From Merluccius polli (taxonomy: Eukaryota; Chordata; Actinopteri; Gadiformes; Merlucciidae), in contig JAOPHQ010004848.1 in assembly GCA_030340625.1 (NCBI GenBank), forward strand, positions 238,869 through 302,868: a DNA stretch of 64,000 nucleotides, read 5' to 3'. Position numbers and translations under genes: made by a program. The notes beneath the pieces are model-generated. The model worked only from the letters and a program-made list of their open reading frames with translations. It was not told the DNA's origin and did not search any database. Below are positions 1 to 13,400 of the stretch, one piece after another. The stretch's first letter is position 1. Every line of letters begins with the position of its first letter.

Positions 1-337
1 TTGTCCGAGCTCAACTAGGCTACTGCGTGTAGTGTTCGAGCAGCCAGAATCCAGACCGCTGTCTCGCAATCACTTCCACTACACTGAGCAGAGCTTGCAG
101 TCGGGAGAGACAGTGCGAGGGAGGAGGGGCGATGGGCGATTACATACACAGCCGAGCTCATTCTGAGAATAGTAAAATAGTAGAATAGTGCATCCATCAG
201 TCTCCAAAACTCTCCAAGAGCGCCAGAAAAGTAGCTAGATTTGTCGCTAGTTGCTATTTTTTTTAAAAAGTCGCTGGGGGGGTCTGAAATCTCGCTAAAT
301 ATAGCGACAAAGTCGCTAAGTTGGCAACACTGCACAC
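1..337 (-). mobile_element. hAT-like terminal fragment (TIR CAGTGTTGCCAACTTAGC)
   Basis: Read on the minus strand from 337, the sequence starts CAGTGTTGCCAACTTAGC and continues with repeated tagcgac motifs, a structure common in fish hAT non-autonomous elements. It abuts a transposase coding fragment at 338 and breaks its reading frame context, so it probably inserted into that older element. The left end lies outside the window or is lost. Confidence 0.45.
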
Positions 338-1056
338 TGCAATTTGAAGGGCACTCTGATTTGGACAGTAAAGGGCTTGTGCAGGAAACTGCTCTCAGGG
401 TTGCACTTACTCTGCCAGTCACTGTGGCTCAAGCAGAGAGGAGCTTTTCAAAGCTGAAGTTGATCAAGGCGTACCTTAGGTCAACCATGTCTCAGGAACG
501 GCTCACTGGCCTTGCCGTCATCAGTATTAATCACTCAATAGGGGAGCAGATTTCGTATGATGACATTATTGATGATTTTGCATCAAGGAAGGCCAGAAAG
601 GTTACGTTTTAGTTTGTGTTTTCTGTTCTTAGTGCAATAGTGTAATAATTAGATTTTCTTTAGTGTGTTTTCACATTTGTGCTATTTAGAATATTTATTC
701 TATATTTTATTTGTATACTATTCTTAATATTTGATATTATTGTATCTCTGCTCTTGTTAAATTGTTTATATATCTGATTGTATATTTTTGCCACTTTTAT
801 GTATATAGTGTATAATTATTCAAGTTCTAATAACTTATACTGTTTTCTGCAGAATTGTGTTCATTGACTCTCTTGTGAAGTGTGTTATTCAATGTTCTAT
901 TGAAGGATTTGTGCAATTGAGAAATATTTCTCTTATTATTTCACTTATATTGTTAAATAATAAAAAATATCTGTTTGTGCAAAAAAGGGGGGGGGGGCGC
1001 TCGGAGGGGGGTCTCGCCCGGGGCGTAATTCAATGTAGAACCGCCACTGCTCCATG
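338..1056 (+). pseudogene. hAT transposase C-terminal fragment (ZMYM/TTF-domain type) with 3' end of element
   Basis: Codons up to the stop at 610-612 give LRVALTLPVTVAQAERSFS and LRSTMSQERLTGLAV, the hAT dimerisation domain typical of fish transposases related to ZMYM-type proteins. Only about 90 residues remain, so it is a 5'-truncated relic. The AT-rich stretch to about 970, the poly-G block at 987-997 and the tail cgcccggggcgtaattcaat resemble the 3' end of the same element, ending near 1056. The catalytic region is absent. Confidence 0.7.
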
Positions 1057-1069
1057 GTGTCTGAAATGA

Positions 1070-2137
1070 TTCGCTTTTGTTAAAGGTAGCTTGCGCTAGA
1101 CAAGCCCTGACAATGGAAGTCAATGAGATGAAGTGAAAATATACTAAGTGGGTATAGAAATAAAACTCTGGAATCTCAGTATAAAATATATTGAAAATCT
1201 GTTTCAATGGTGAAGTCTGAAGTAGTTGAAGTCTCAGAGAAATGGCAGTCTGCCCATTGACTGCAATTATATTTTTTGAATGTTTAAAAGTTGAATATTA
1301 AAACAATTTCAATGATGAGTGCACGATTCCAAGCCAAGGCGAACAATTTACAGTATGAATGATCTTGTGAATGAATTGTGGGAGGAGATAGATGTCAAAG
1401 TTTAGAGAAGAATACAATGTTGTGAATAATAATAACAATAATAAAGCCTAAGAATGACAATAGCTGAGCGCTACCTAGCAGCACTCACTTAAACACAGTC
1501 AGTACATCTAACTTTAATCATTGGTAATTCAAAAGAAGAGAAAGACCCAGTCCTCACCAACCGACAAGAAAAGTGGTTTCTGAACACGGCAGCAAGTCCT
1601 CCACCATGGCCTGAAATTCTAGGCACATTAATAAGGGGGGGACTCGCTTCGAAGTCAAAATTATTTCATGACAATGTGCCAACCAATAGATTTGCAGTAG
1701 TCCAAAAAGCTAAAACTTGCCGTTTTTGACTCTGACTTGTACTGTTCTTTTGAACTAATTTCTTGTTCCTGTTGTGTTGTTGCACTTGTTAAGCACTTTG
1801 TATTACTGTTTTGCACCAAAAGTGTTCTCTAAATAAAGTTGTATTTGATTTGAGATGACTCACTTGTCACACGTCTTTTGTTCTGAATGTCTTTTGCTAT
1901 GAAACAAATGTCATATGTTAAACGACAGCGACAGGTGGGATTGTGGATTATGCTGACATTATTATGGATTGAGTGTTTGAACTTAGTATCTGTTACTATT
2001 CAACATATCATTGTACTATCCAGCCAGAGGCATTATGAAATCAGTCAAAATATTATACATGCTATACATGTATATTATTTGTGAGTTTGCTTGAATGCCT
2101 TTTAAATATTTCCTTTACCTTTAAAAAAAGGCAGATT
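1070..2137. other. intergenic DNA, no gene recognised
   Basis: No convincing coding region. Around 1735-1855 a T-rich stretch ends with AATAAAG followed by ttgtatttga and could be a LINE 3' tail, but nothing identifies it firmly. Confidence 0.4.
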
Positions 2138-2506
2138 TGTGAGGTGTTCATTGAGGAAGAAGGCCGCCGACACAGGAAACGCTTTAACTCACTTTATTTG
2201 TTTAGCTTTAGTTATATTAATCTACGTAACAATGGAGGGGTATTGTAAAAGTCACGCGCGTAGAGAGACCCCAAGCTTTGCCTCCGTCCGATGCGCTGCC
2301 TGGGGGGTTTCTGACCTCCCCCGGATGTGTTGCCCGGTAGTAACCGGGCAGGCGTGGCCTCTATGACGCATAATGGCTAGTGTTGAGCGCCCGCCCCCAG
2401 TGTATTATGTATGCCGCCACCTAGTGTTGAGGTGCAGTTAATACAACTTGTATATTTATTTCTACTCCTTTGTGGCTATGTGTAGATATTACAGCCTGCT
2501 GATACA
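2138..2506 (-). mobile_element. solo LTR-like repeat, copy 1
   Basis: On the minus strand it runs from TGTATCAGCAGGCTG to CACCTCACA (TG...CA ends) with AACAAATAAAGTGAG near the 3' end, as expected of an LTR with its poly(A) signal. Two further copies are at 15664-16019 and 24065-24444. No clear target-site duplication flanks it. It lies just downstream of the apoB poly(A) site. Confidence 0.6.
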
Positions 2507-2570
2507 TATGTTATTATTTATTTGCAACAGAACAAACAAGACTTTCAAATAATGTATAAAGTACATGGTC

Positions 2571-2576
2571 TTTATT
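2571..2576 (-). terminator. apob: apoB poly(A) signal AATAAA
   Basis: The minus strand reads AATAAA 82-87 nt downstream of the apoB stop codon, implying a short 3' UTR of roughly 100 nt. No other canonical hexamer lies closer to the stop. Confidence 0.7.
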
Positions 2577-2657
2577 GATATTCTCTGTTCCAAGCTTACA
2601 GTGAGTTAAAAAAATGGATGGTAGTGTTTCATACAAACATCTCTGCTTCAGCCAGTT

Positions 2658-4461
2658 TTACTGTTTGAAAGGGACAGGAAGGTCTAACTCAAGCCTTCCA
2701 TTACTGACTTTGATATAAGCTTTGGTCTCCTCAGAAGCCTGCTGCACAAAAACTGTAACGCTTTTTTGGAACTGACTCATCACATTGATCATCATCTCCA
2801 TCAGGTACTCAATGGTAATGTTGAAACTATCCATGTTTATAACAGCCATCCTGTCAAATATCTCACTTATGACAGTAACAAGTTTACGATAGAGGAAATT
2901 CATGTTGAAAAGCACAGCATCCAAATAATCGGACTGGATGGAATCAATGAACTCCTGAGATTTTATGATAACAGCCTGTGTGGTCTCCCTAATCTTCTCA
3001 AGCATCACATCAAGGCTCTCCATATTTTTGACAAAGTCCAAGACGCTCTTGACATTCATCTGTACCATTTGGGGTATAGTGATGGCACCACCATCGTATT
3101 GGAATTTGATATCGCTCATGGTCTCAGCTAGAGAGTTGAGGTAGACCTCCCCTTCCTTATTGATAATCTGGATGGCCCTCTCTATCATCGCAGCAATGCT
3201 GCTGGTCAGCGTCTTGAGGATCTCAGGCAGTGTGGTAATTTCCTCTGACCCAGGCAGTTTGAACTTGGTCTCTCTCAGCACCTTGACCACAGCATCCAGG
3301 GACACCTGTACCGTCTTCTGGTACAGAGCAATTACATTTTTAAAGAAGATGGACAGCTGGCTCATTTTCATGTCGTAGTTCATGGCAGAGTCGTAGGTCT
3401 CTCGAACAAAGGTAGACACTGAGTTAATCAGCTTGTCTGCATACATTGTGATCTGATACTTTTCAGCAAACATAATGAATGCAGAAGTGATTGAGGGTAG
3501 CCTTTCCTTGAGTCCAAAGAGCATGTCTGTTGGCACTTCCATATTGTATGCAACCTGCAGGTTCATCTTATCATCACCTTTGGGAGAAGTTCTGATGGCC
3601 AATACATCAACGTCATTTTCAGGGGCAGACTGTTGAAAGGGGGAAATCAAAATAAAAATATATTTACGATATATGAAGACCAACCCATTCACAGTGCATT
3701 GGTACAAATGGTGGCATTATGCAGTAATTTGTTTTTTTGTATACTTATAATAGTTCATATAGTTCAATAGTTCATTGGTCGGTATATGTACATAAACTCT
3801 AAGACCTGTCCCTTTCTCCTGGTCCTCAACTTTCTGAATTTATTTTAAATTCAGGCAGTATCAAGACAAAACGGATGAACATACCAACTAACAAAATATG
3901 TGTAACATACTCTTCATATCCTACAAAATAGAATATTGCTTTAATACTCACAGCATAGCGACTGTAAAGTCTAGCACTCATCTGAGAGGGGTGCCTGGTC
4001 ATGAACTGAAGACCCAAATATCCAGTGGAAGGTGTTGACCAAGAGGCACTGATTCCATCTTTGCCAGCAGCATAGCGGAAATTCACTTCAGTGAAAGTCG
4101 GGCTGGTAATGTCCACATTCAGGCTTTGACGAGAAATACTAAAAAGCACACAAAGAAAAACAAAGTGTACAGCTGTTTTTCAATTGACACATTTAAATAA
4201 GCTGACCCTTGGAAAGAAACCTTATCTTAAACACTTACCTCCCATCTACTTGCCGTTTTCCCCTGAAATAAATAACAAAGAGGTAGATTAATAATTTAGT
4301 TAAATAAAATATGACATTTTACATACAACTGTGTGAAAATGACACATACCTGAGGGCTTGGGTAATGACATGGTTGACATCCACGGTGAGGTCAGTGTGG
4401 GTCAGGACAGCTCTATTAGTCATCATCAGAGCTTCATTTGCAAAGTTGGTATTGGATGAAG
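2658..4461 (-). CDS. apob: apoB exons 26-29: C-terminal region and stop
   Basis: Exon 26 (4350-4461), a 24-nt micro-exon 27 (4239-4262), exon 28 (3952-4138) and the terminal exon (2658-3629) complete the protein. The micro-exon encodes about GKRQVDG and its phases (enters after 2 codon bases, leaves after 2) fit both neighbours. Exon 28 carries VDITSPTFTEVNFRY and GKDGISASWSTP, matching human LNIKSPAFTDLHLRYQ and DKKGISTSAASP (recalled). The terminal exon encodes 323 residues, largely helical, ending PVPFKQ-stop; it is shorter than the mammalian C-terminus. Confidence 0.92.
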
Positions 4462-7400
4462 CTGTAGGGGAATAATAGTGAAATGGTTACGAGGTAAAAT
4501 AACATGCTTGCATGCATTATATATATTTTTATAAGCAAAGGTTTGTTGAAAGGTTTAGCATCTTACCATTCATGTCATATTCCAGGAAGACAATGGGAGA
4601 GGTAGCAGAAGACTTCAGTGTAACTTTGAACACAGGAACATCACCCTGTACCTCTGATTCCAGCATTGAGGTGTACACTGGTGTCAAAAGCTTGGCTAAA
4701 TAATAAACCTTCTGCTTGGTGGCAGTCATGTCAATCGAAATCTTCTCAAAGAAGGTGAGATCACCCAGGGAGCTTGGCTGAGACAGGTTAATTTCAATAT
4801 CAGCCAGGGATGAGATTGGTGCAAGATCAAAGGTTGCCTGTGCGACATGTTTTCCATTGGTGTTGAAGGCAAGCATATTAACCTCATTGTTGCTAGTAAA
4901 CTTAAGCACTGCATGTACACGGCTCAAGGAGGCCTCAAGTTCTACATTTTCATTCACATCCATGCCAATGACTTTGGTGGAGTCATAATTAAGTTTGTAG
5001 TCAGCAATCACTTTAGATGTGGAGCGCAGACCATCTTCATTCATGTACAGCTTGGCATCATTGTCCAGTACTCCCAAAATGACATAGTGCTCAAGTGCTC
5101 TGCCATTAAGGTTTGCTTTGGTGGTTGAGTCTATAGAGACCTGCATAAAGGATCCTTCAAATTTAAGGCTGTGGTCTGCCTCTATATTTCCAGAAGCCTC
5201 GATTATGGGCACATTAAAATCACCCTTCACCTGGAAAGCAGAGATGGCACTTCCCTTAGTGTCTGCGACTAGGCTTTGGTCTGCTATCAGGTTGAGAATT
5301 GGGATGTTAATTCTTCCATTTGTGGCAACAGAAATTGTTGTTGCAAAAGTCTCAGTGTTCACGCCAATGGAGCTGACGTGGGTGGCCGTAATGTGTGGAT
5401 TCTCCAGAGACAGGGAGTTGGCCAACTTGATTCCTCTTATGGTGGTCAGGCTTGATGTGCCATCGAGCTTGGCCTTCAAGCACTCAAATACAGAGGTGCT
5501 TATTGCTCTAATGCGAATCACCAAGTCATCACTGGTGTACAGGCCACCAATAACATTCAAATTAATGATGTCAGACTTCACAGTCAGCATTGGAATGATG
5601 TTACCTGGAGATGGTATCCTGATCAGGTCATATAGAGTAGAGTAAATAGGCATGTCCCTGCTCTTCTCATAAACAATCTGAGCATTGATATTGAAAGACT
5701 GGTCAGTGGTAGTCAGGACGTGTTTCAATCCACTTTTCTCATACAAATTCAGATTTGTAATGGCTGGGATGGGATTATTCAAGAAGCCAAGGCCAATGTC
5801 AATATCTACAGCAGCAAATATAGCAGCCTCCTTTTCATTATTGTCAACAGTAAAGTTGTACAAGACTCCATACTGGTTGAAGCGGGCCACAGCCATAGTG
5901 TGCATGTGCTGGCTGTCAGCATTGAACAAGGCAGAGTAGTCATTTTCAAGTTGAACTGCAATTAAACTCTCAAAGTAGTTGATTTTTGCATTGCCCTTGT
6001 TCTGGAAGTCAAAGACAAACTCAGTGGGACGTATCAGAAAATTGATTGCGTTTGAAAAGACTCCACCGACTGAACCATATAGCTCTGCATCATGGTTAGC
6101 CTTAAACTCCATCCTCAGGTCATAAAGGGTGCACTGTCCAGTTGCCACAAAAAGACTGTTCTTTACTGCTGGGCCCTCTGCCTCATTACGGATATTAAAT
6201 CTGAAGTGTTTAAGGTAATCAGATTCAGCAGTCATTTGCTGTTTCATCTTTAACATTTTAGTGTTGGTTTCAGTTGAGAACGTCATCTTAACAACCCTAG
6301 GATCAATATTCATCACCATGTTTGTCTTGTGGATGTCTTCGCCTCTGTCCTTGACTGTGCCAACATTCTTGACTTTGATTGTGGTGCCTTCCTGTTCAAT
6401 GGTTCCTTGCTGGTTTACAACAATGTCACTTGTGAAATCAACAATTGGGATGTTCATCATGTGGTCATACTTTGTTTCCATAGAGAACGTTATCCCATGA
6501 TCCATTGCAATAGAAGCTTTGTTCATAAAATTGGCTGTGTATGGTGTCGTCGTAACCTTCATTGTAGTCTGGGCCTGGGCCTGGGCCTGAGCTGATTGGC
6601 CATAGAAATTTGCAGATCCCTGATGTTCAACTACGAAGAAATGACTGCTAAACCTTAAAGTCTCGGCAACAACAGCGCGGCTTTTCTTGGGAAATGCCAG
6701 ATGAGCTGTAGAGTCAATGTTGAAGTTGAGAATTTCAAACTTGGGAGATTTGCCCTCAGAATTTACAAATCCACTGAACTGAGGGTTCATTGCATTATCA
6801 GTAGAGTTTTTCAGCTCAGCAGTGGTCTTCATTATGTAGATAGGAGTGTGGAATTTAATCTCACCATAGACTTTGCCAAAGCATGGAATCATGAGATCAG
6901 TGGGGATGGTTGGCAGCTTGATGTCAGGGATCTGGAGAGTCTTAACAAGCTTGTCTAAATCCATCACTGGGATTTGAGGGAAGGAGATCTTAGCAAGGTT
7001 GATTTTGGGAATGGTGATGTGTGGCATTGCAGGAAAGTAGTTCATGGAAAGATCCCTGAAAATATCATCCAAACTGACCATCTTGTTCTCAAAGTTGACA
7101 ATGTAATTAATTAGTTCAATGATCCTCTGCTTGATTTCCTCAAAGGAGATGGTTCTGGCTGGAATAGTGTAGAATCCCATGATAGTGAACTGAGAGATCT
7201 CCAGCTGTGTTGGCATTTTGATCTCATGAAGGTTATCCATGCGGATCTTTATGGATGGAACGACAAGATCAGTACATGGAAAGGTAAAGGATGGTAGGTT
7301 TAGCTCAGCTGTCTTCAGTCCAGTGCTGACTCCTTCAATCATTTGTTTAATCTCACTGAAAATAATTTGCTCAGTAACAACTTTCTGCATGACCCCAACC

Positions 7401-10400
7401 ATATTGGTCAAAATGTCATTGACGATGGTGATGACCTTACTGTAGTACTTGCTAACAAGCCGTAGGTGGCGAGTAATCTCAGCTTCCAAATTAAGTCCAT
7501 TGATTTCTTGCATAAGGGATTCCCTTATTTCTTTCAGCTGATTAAGAACTGTATGGTCAAAGATGTCTTTCACTGTTTTGAGCATTTCGGAAACTTTGAT
7601 TTCTCTTAGTTGTTCCATGGAGCCTTGAATAGAAGATAACACAAAGTTGATGAAATCTACTGTGGCATCAAGTTTCTGAGGAATCTCTAGTTCCCTGATC
7701 ATTTTATTCACACCAGATGTGAAAAATGATATCATAAAATTTGCACCTTCAACAATATCATTATGCTTAAGTGAATTCAGTAATCGGACAAACTCACGTA
7801 GAGTGGAGTTCAGTAAGTCAATACCATCCCTAAATACTTCCATGATGTGCCTTTCTTTTATGTATTTGGTGCCATATTTTAATAGCTCCATGAATGTTTC
7901 AGGGATCTCCTTGATGTGCAGGTGTTCAATTACAGCCTGGATCATTTCCTTAATTTGTAATTTTCGGATAAACACTACAATTTGTTCCATGATGCCTTCC
8001 ATCTTTTTGTCAATCTCCATCTTGACCATAAGATCTCTTATTTTAGCATGGAATGCATTTACTTTCTCAAGGACTTTGAACTCCTGGACAATATCTCTAA
8101 CATCTCTTATTATTTCAGAGACAATCTCAGTGGGTATTCGAGCAATCAGTTCCATCAGTTGAGCTTCAATGTTCATGGAAGAAATGTAACTCTTGATGTT
8201 AGCAACACACTGGGACAAGTCAAAGGTTTCAAAAATCTGCTTCAAATCCCTCACAACCATTTGAAGAGTAGACTTGATTTCGTACTTGGCATCAATGTCT
8301 TGCAAGTAGGCCATGCTGCTGTCCTTCAGCTTTTCCAGGTTAATCTGCTCAAGAAATTCGATAATGGTATCCATTACTCCAATAAGCATGGTATTGATGT
8401 CAAAAATGTCATTCAATTCTTGGACCTTCTGAACGACAGTTTCCGAAAGGGCGCCACTGACAACCAATTCTTTCACCATACCACATAACTTTTGGATGGA
8501 AGTAGCTAGATCTGACAGCCTTTTCTTGACAAACTCTGTTACTTGTGTTAGATAGATTTCCAGGTCCTCCATTGAGATGGCATATACTTGGGTAAAATCT
8601 GTAAGGTATTGCTTCAGCTGAATAGCTTTGTCTTCAATATCCAGTGTATTAACAAAGTCACTGACATGCTGAGGAAGAGCCGCAATTGTAGCAACAATTT
8701 CCTCATTGTTGATGTAGTTCTGGAATGTCTCTAGAATGCCCACACAAACTACCTTGATACTCTCGAGGAAAGCAGCCACATCTATGAAAGGGATCTGAAT
8801 CAGTTGACTGTTGGTGTTCTTATCGTATTTAAGGAAGCCAGAAATGCTGAATTCCTCGTTCTCGGTAGAGTCAATTTTAAGAACATTTGTTAAGACAGTG
8901 CATGAAAGGTCCACTCCAATTTTTTCTGCAGTGTTGTACATATTAATGTCTTCATTGAAGGCATGGTTATTTAGCTTAGTCTTAAGTCTAAATTTAGTCT
9001 CCTGCACTTGTGGAGACAGAAGAGTATCCATCTTGTTGTCAAAAGTGGTCTCCAAAGAGAATCCGTTATCCATCTTATGGCTCACTGAGGCTCTGTATTC
9101 ATGAGAGCTGGCAAAGACCAGGGGCTTGGCCCTTATGAGGTTTTTGCCATAAATCTGAGCACTTTGACTTCCATAAAGGGCGAGGTCCCCATCTGCATTG
9201 AAGACGGTATCAAGGTTGAAGTCAAAAGGTACCATATTAGCTCTCATGTTGTGGTCAAAGCGCATTGGCTGTGAGTTGAAGCGAGCATCATTAAAAAACG
9301 TTGCAGCAAGACCCACCACTTCAAGCTCAGTATTCTGGCTCATGTGAGTTCCAAACAGTTTTCCAATTGTACTACACTTAGCATTGGCAGCCAGGTCAGC
9401 ATAATTTACCTCATATGTGTGCTTAATCTCTTGACCATCATAAATGGCTTCCATGCTACCAGCTAGGTCCACCTTGTATAGCTCTGCCTTCAACTGAGCC
9501 CTACTAACAACATTTGCCCCAAGCACTTTCAGGTTGTTATTCACACTGGTAGAGACAACGTATGGCTTTAAGTCAATGATGATATTATTAGTGTATAGAA
9601 CATTCTCAGAGGCAGTGGTCTCAACATTTGAGTTGAAGTCAAGGCTAGAGGGGGTTATCGTGAGAGTGTTTGCATTATCAAATTTGATTTCACTCAGGGA
9701 AGCTTTGTTGTTAATGGACAGAGTAGCTCTGGAGGCATCAAGTCCTGCCATAAAGTTGTTCTCTAGGGTTAGGGGGCTCTTGAGGGTGCTTTTTCCACTT
9801 GTCTCCAAACCATCCTTTCTCATTTTTAGAGTAGCTGTATGAGTGGCCTCATTGTCTAGGAGCTTCACATTGGCATCACTGAAGAAAACAAAACCATTTA
9901 CATCAAGAGTTCCTCTTTGCAGAGAGTAGATGCGGTTTTCAGATTGGTCAGCATTGGTCTCTATCCTGAAAAGGACTACATCGGCACCAATAGAGGCCTC
10001 AGCCTCATTGCGGATCTTCATGCCAAGGGCAAGGGCATTCATGTCAGATTTCAGGGAAACCATTTGTTCCTTGAAAGAGAGCTCAGCCACATGGGTCAGG
10101 GTGTCTTCAAAGGCATTGGTGTTTGACATAACAGAAAGTTCTCCATTATTTAAGGCTGCTGAGAAGATGTTTTGGGCCTGAACAAATGTTGAGTCAACTT
10201 TCAAAGAAGAATCTATTTTGGCTTCTTGTCTGAATGGATAGATGGCAAAATATTGGGTTGAAAAGGTGTTGCCATAGATCGGTCCGACTCTTGCCATCGT
10301 CTTCAGGTTACTATCACCAGACATTTCTTCAGTGTTCATGCCAAACATGCCAATGTGCTCCATGAAAACATTGAGGCCTAAGGTACTTTTTGCTTCAATC

Positions 10401-13400
10401 TTGCTGCTTGATTTGACACCAACTTTTTCTGTGAGGGTTTCCTCTACAATGTTAAGACTGGCTTCAATGAACTTGTGGGCCAAAGTGCTTTTTAACTCGG
10501 CCTTGGTGGAATCTTGGTTGGCAAACATCCCAGAGCCTATTAGTAAAACATAAAATAGATCATGAATGGAAACAATATTTAGATTTAGTACAAGTACAAA
10601 TTGATGTACAGTATGTCAAGAACAAATGAGGACAACTTACCTTCAATCCGGAATGAGAAGACATCCAATGGAGATGTTCCCTTTACATCATACATGGCTG
10701 AATAGCTTGGTGTCTGCACAACATCTTTTCCGGCAGCAATTGAGGCTTCCAAATCATAGATGTTGCTCTTCAGCATAGCTGAGACCTCAGCTTTACCAAA
10801 GAGAGGCACTGGAATAGTAATTATCTCAGGTACAACAAATTCTGGGAATGGAATTTTCATTGACAATATTTCTAGGCCAAGCTGTGGCATTGAAAGGCTT
10901 GGTGTGGTCAAGGCAGCAGGAAAGTTGAGTTCTTCTGTTGACTTTCCTCCAAGAGGGACTGGAATAGCAATCACGAAATGCTCGTTGTTGAAGTAGTAGA
11001 CTGCTTTGGCCGTACTGTTCAATGACAACAAATGGCAAATAATTATCTTTTTACTAATACATGTTTTCATTTTTTGTACTTATTTTGTTGTTGAATTTTG
11101 TTTGCTTAACTTACGTGTTTAGGAAAAGTTTCTCTGGCAGAGACATCTCAGGCATGTCAGGGAGTCTAAAGTCCTGAATGTAAGGGATATCTGAAGCATA
11201 CTTCTCCATGTAGTTGTTTATTGCCTAGAGGTATGAAAAATCATGTTGAGATTTGTGAAAATTCTAAAAAGGAAATTACCTCTTGCCCATTTGTTATGTA
11301 AGGGATAATGCCCGACGAGGTGTCCATTATCAGAAGTTAATGGACGACGCGGAGGCGTGAACCGTCCTCCGCTTCGCGTCGGACGGTTGCTTCCGCGAAG
11401 TCCATTAACTTCTGATAATGGACACCTCGAAGGGCATTATCCCGCTTATACCATGGTCACTTGCCAAAGAAAATAAATTAAGACCATTAATTAATATTTG
11501 CATGCGTTTTACAATCAAAATATAAAGTTGTTCACAAGCCATAATTTGGCTTCCCTAGTAACGCCTGAGGGTCTGACTAATACCTGGAACAATCATTACC
11601 CTCCCGTAAGGTTCTTATGCAACGGAAACGTTGTTCACTCCTCCAGTAAATAGGATGGACCTTAGATACGACTCGGCAACGGGAGGTATTCTAGTCCGCT
11701 CAGCTATGAGCCAGAGAGCTGACGTAATGCATTGTACATCGGGAATCGCGACGGCCTATACTTTCAACATAAAGTGTACATATTTATAATTTGAAATGTG
11801 TCCCAGCCTTTATACCAAAGATACTATAGGGTCTATAGCATATAACCGTGTTTTCTGATTACAGTTTAATGCATTTTTCACAATTTACCAGCTGTCGTTT
11901 TGACGACTAATCACCGCGCCATTCGTTTCAATGGGAATCGCGACGGTCTATACTTTCAATAAAGTGTACATATTTATAATTTGAAATGTGTCCCAGCCTT
12001 TACACCACAGATACTATAGGGTCTATAGCATATAACCGCGTTTGCTGATTACAGTTTAATGCATTTTTCACAATTTACCAGCTGTCGTTTTGACGACTAA
12101 TCACCGTGCCATTCGTTTCAATGGGAATCGCGACGGTCTATAATTTCAACATAAAGTGTACATATTTATAATTTGAAATGTGTCCCAGCCTTTATACCAC
12201 AGATACTATAGGGTCTATAGCATATAACCGCGTTTTCTGATTACAGTTTAATGCATTTTTCACAATTTACCAGCTCTCGTTTTGAAGGCTGAACAGACAA
12301 TTTGACTGGAAGTACTTAGTAGGTGTCCATATAGCCAGAGCTAGCTCTGCATATAGCAGGGATTAATGGCCACCCTACAGCAGCCAATCAGAATCGAGTA
12401 GTCCCTCTCCGTTGCCATGGTTACCATCTAGCGTTTGAGCCAGCGCAGTAATCTAACTGTAATCAGGCAATTTGACCCGAACGTCTTTCCTAGGTGTACA
12501 TTAACACTTTTTAACCTACACCTGCCAGCCAATCAGAATCGAGTATTCACGCCGACCATGGTATAAGTAACTTTAATCACCTCCACAGAGTTGGTGAGGA
12601 TGTGACGGATCTTCATGTCAGTCACTCTTGTGTCAAGAACATCATTGACATACACTTTAATCAAGTCAGCCTGGGGAAGAATGTTCATGATCTCAGAGTT
12701 CATGTCCGACTCGACCCCAGCTTCAATTTTGCTTCCATCTGTAAATATTCACAAAACTAAATTAGTAAAAAAGGAAATCCCTGGAAATGCTCTGCTGTAC
12801 CAAGTCACTTTCTATTGTAAAATGTTAAAAATACGTTACCATATTTCACAGAGAGTTTTTGTGCTGAGGTGCTCTCGAGGAACTTAATGTCACTCTTAAG
12901 CTCAATTTCCATCTCCACACCACGCTTCATATTGGCTGTGAGGGTGGCATCAGCCTTGATTGAAGGGATAAGAAGCTGGACTTGCACCATACCTTCCTTC
13001 ATGGCCTTTTGACTTAAAATCAAATAAAAAAGACCATTTAGTCATGGTTACATTACATGGTTAATTTCATTTCCTGAGGATATGATAGATTTCTTACTTG
13101 GCTCGGCCAAGCAGGGAGAGTTGTGGGACATTCTTGTTGATGAGGTCGAAGGTGATGGCATAAGTTTCTTTGCTCTTAGTGCGGCCGTCAGCGATACCCA
13201 ACCTGAATCCAGCCTCCACATCGTAATCGGGAATCTGGATGTCAGTGGTCAGGACATTCTTCCTCCTGTTGAACTTCACAGTTGCTCTGGCTTCCACTAA
13301 CTCATCACCTGTTTTTACGCCAACCAATACAGTCAAGTTAAAAAAACTCACCAGAGAGTTTTACAAGGTTTCCTTGTAAATTAAAATATAATACTTATTT

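Noticed and set aside
2139..2366. 75-codon plus-strand ORF near the apoB 3' end
   Set aside because: It falls inside the LTR-like repeat and has no homologous pattern.
5118..8488. Plus-strand ORFs of 80-175 codons opposite the apoB giant exon
   Set aside because: They are shadows of the minus-strand coding sequence with no independent motif.
8280..8520. Possible apoB mRNA editing site giving an apoB-48 form
   Set aside because: The mammalian mooring sequence around the edited CAA codon (TGATCAGTATA) was not found in the aligned segment; the fish residues there (DLATSIQKLCGMVKELV) do not preserve the edited glutamine context.
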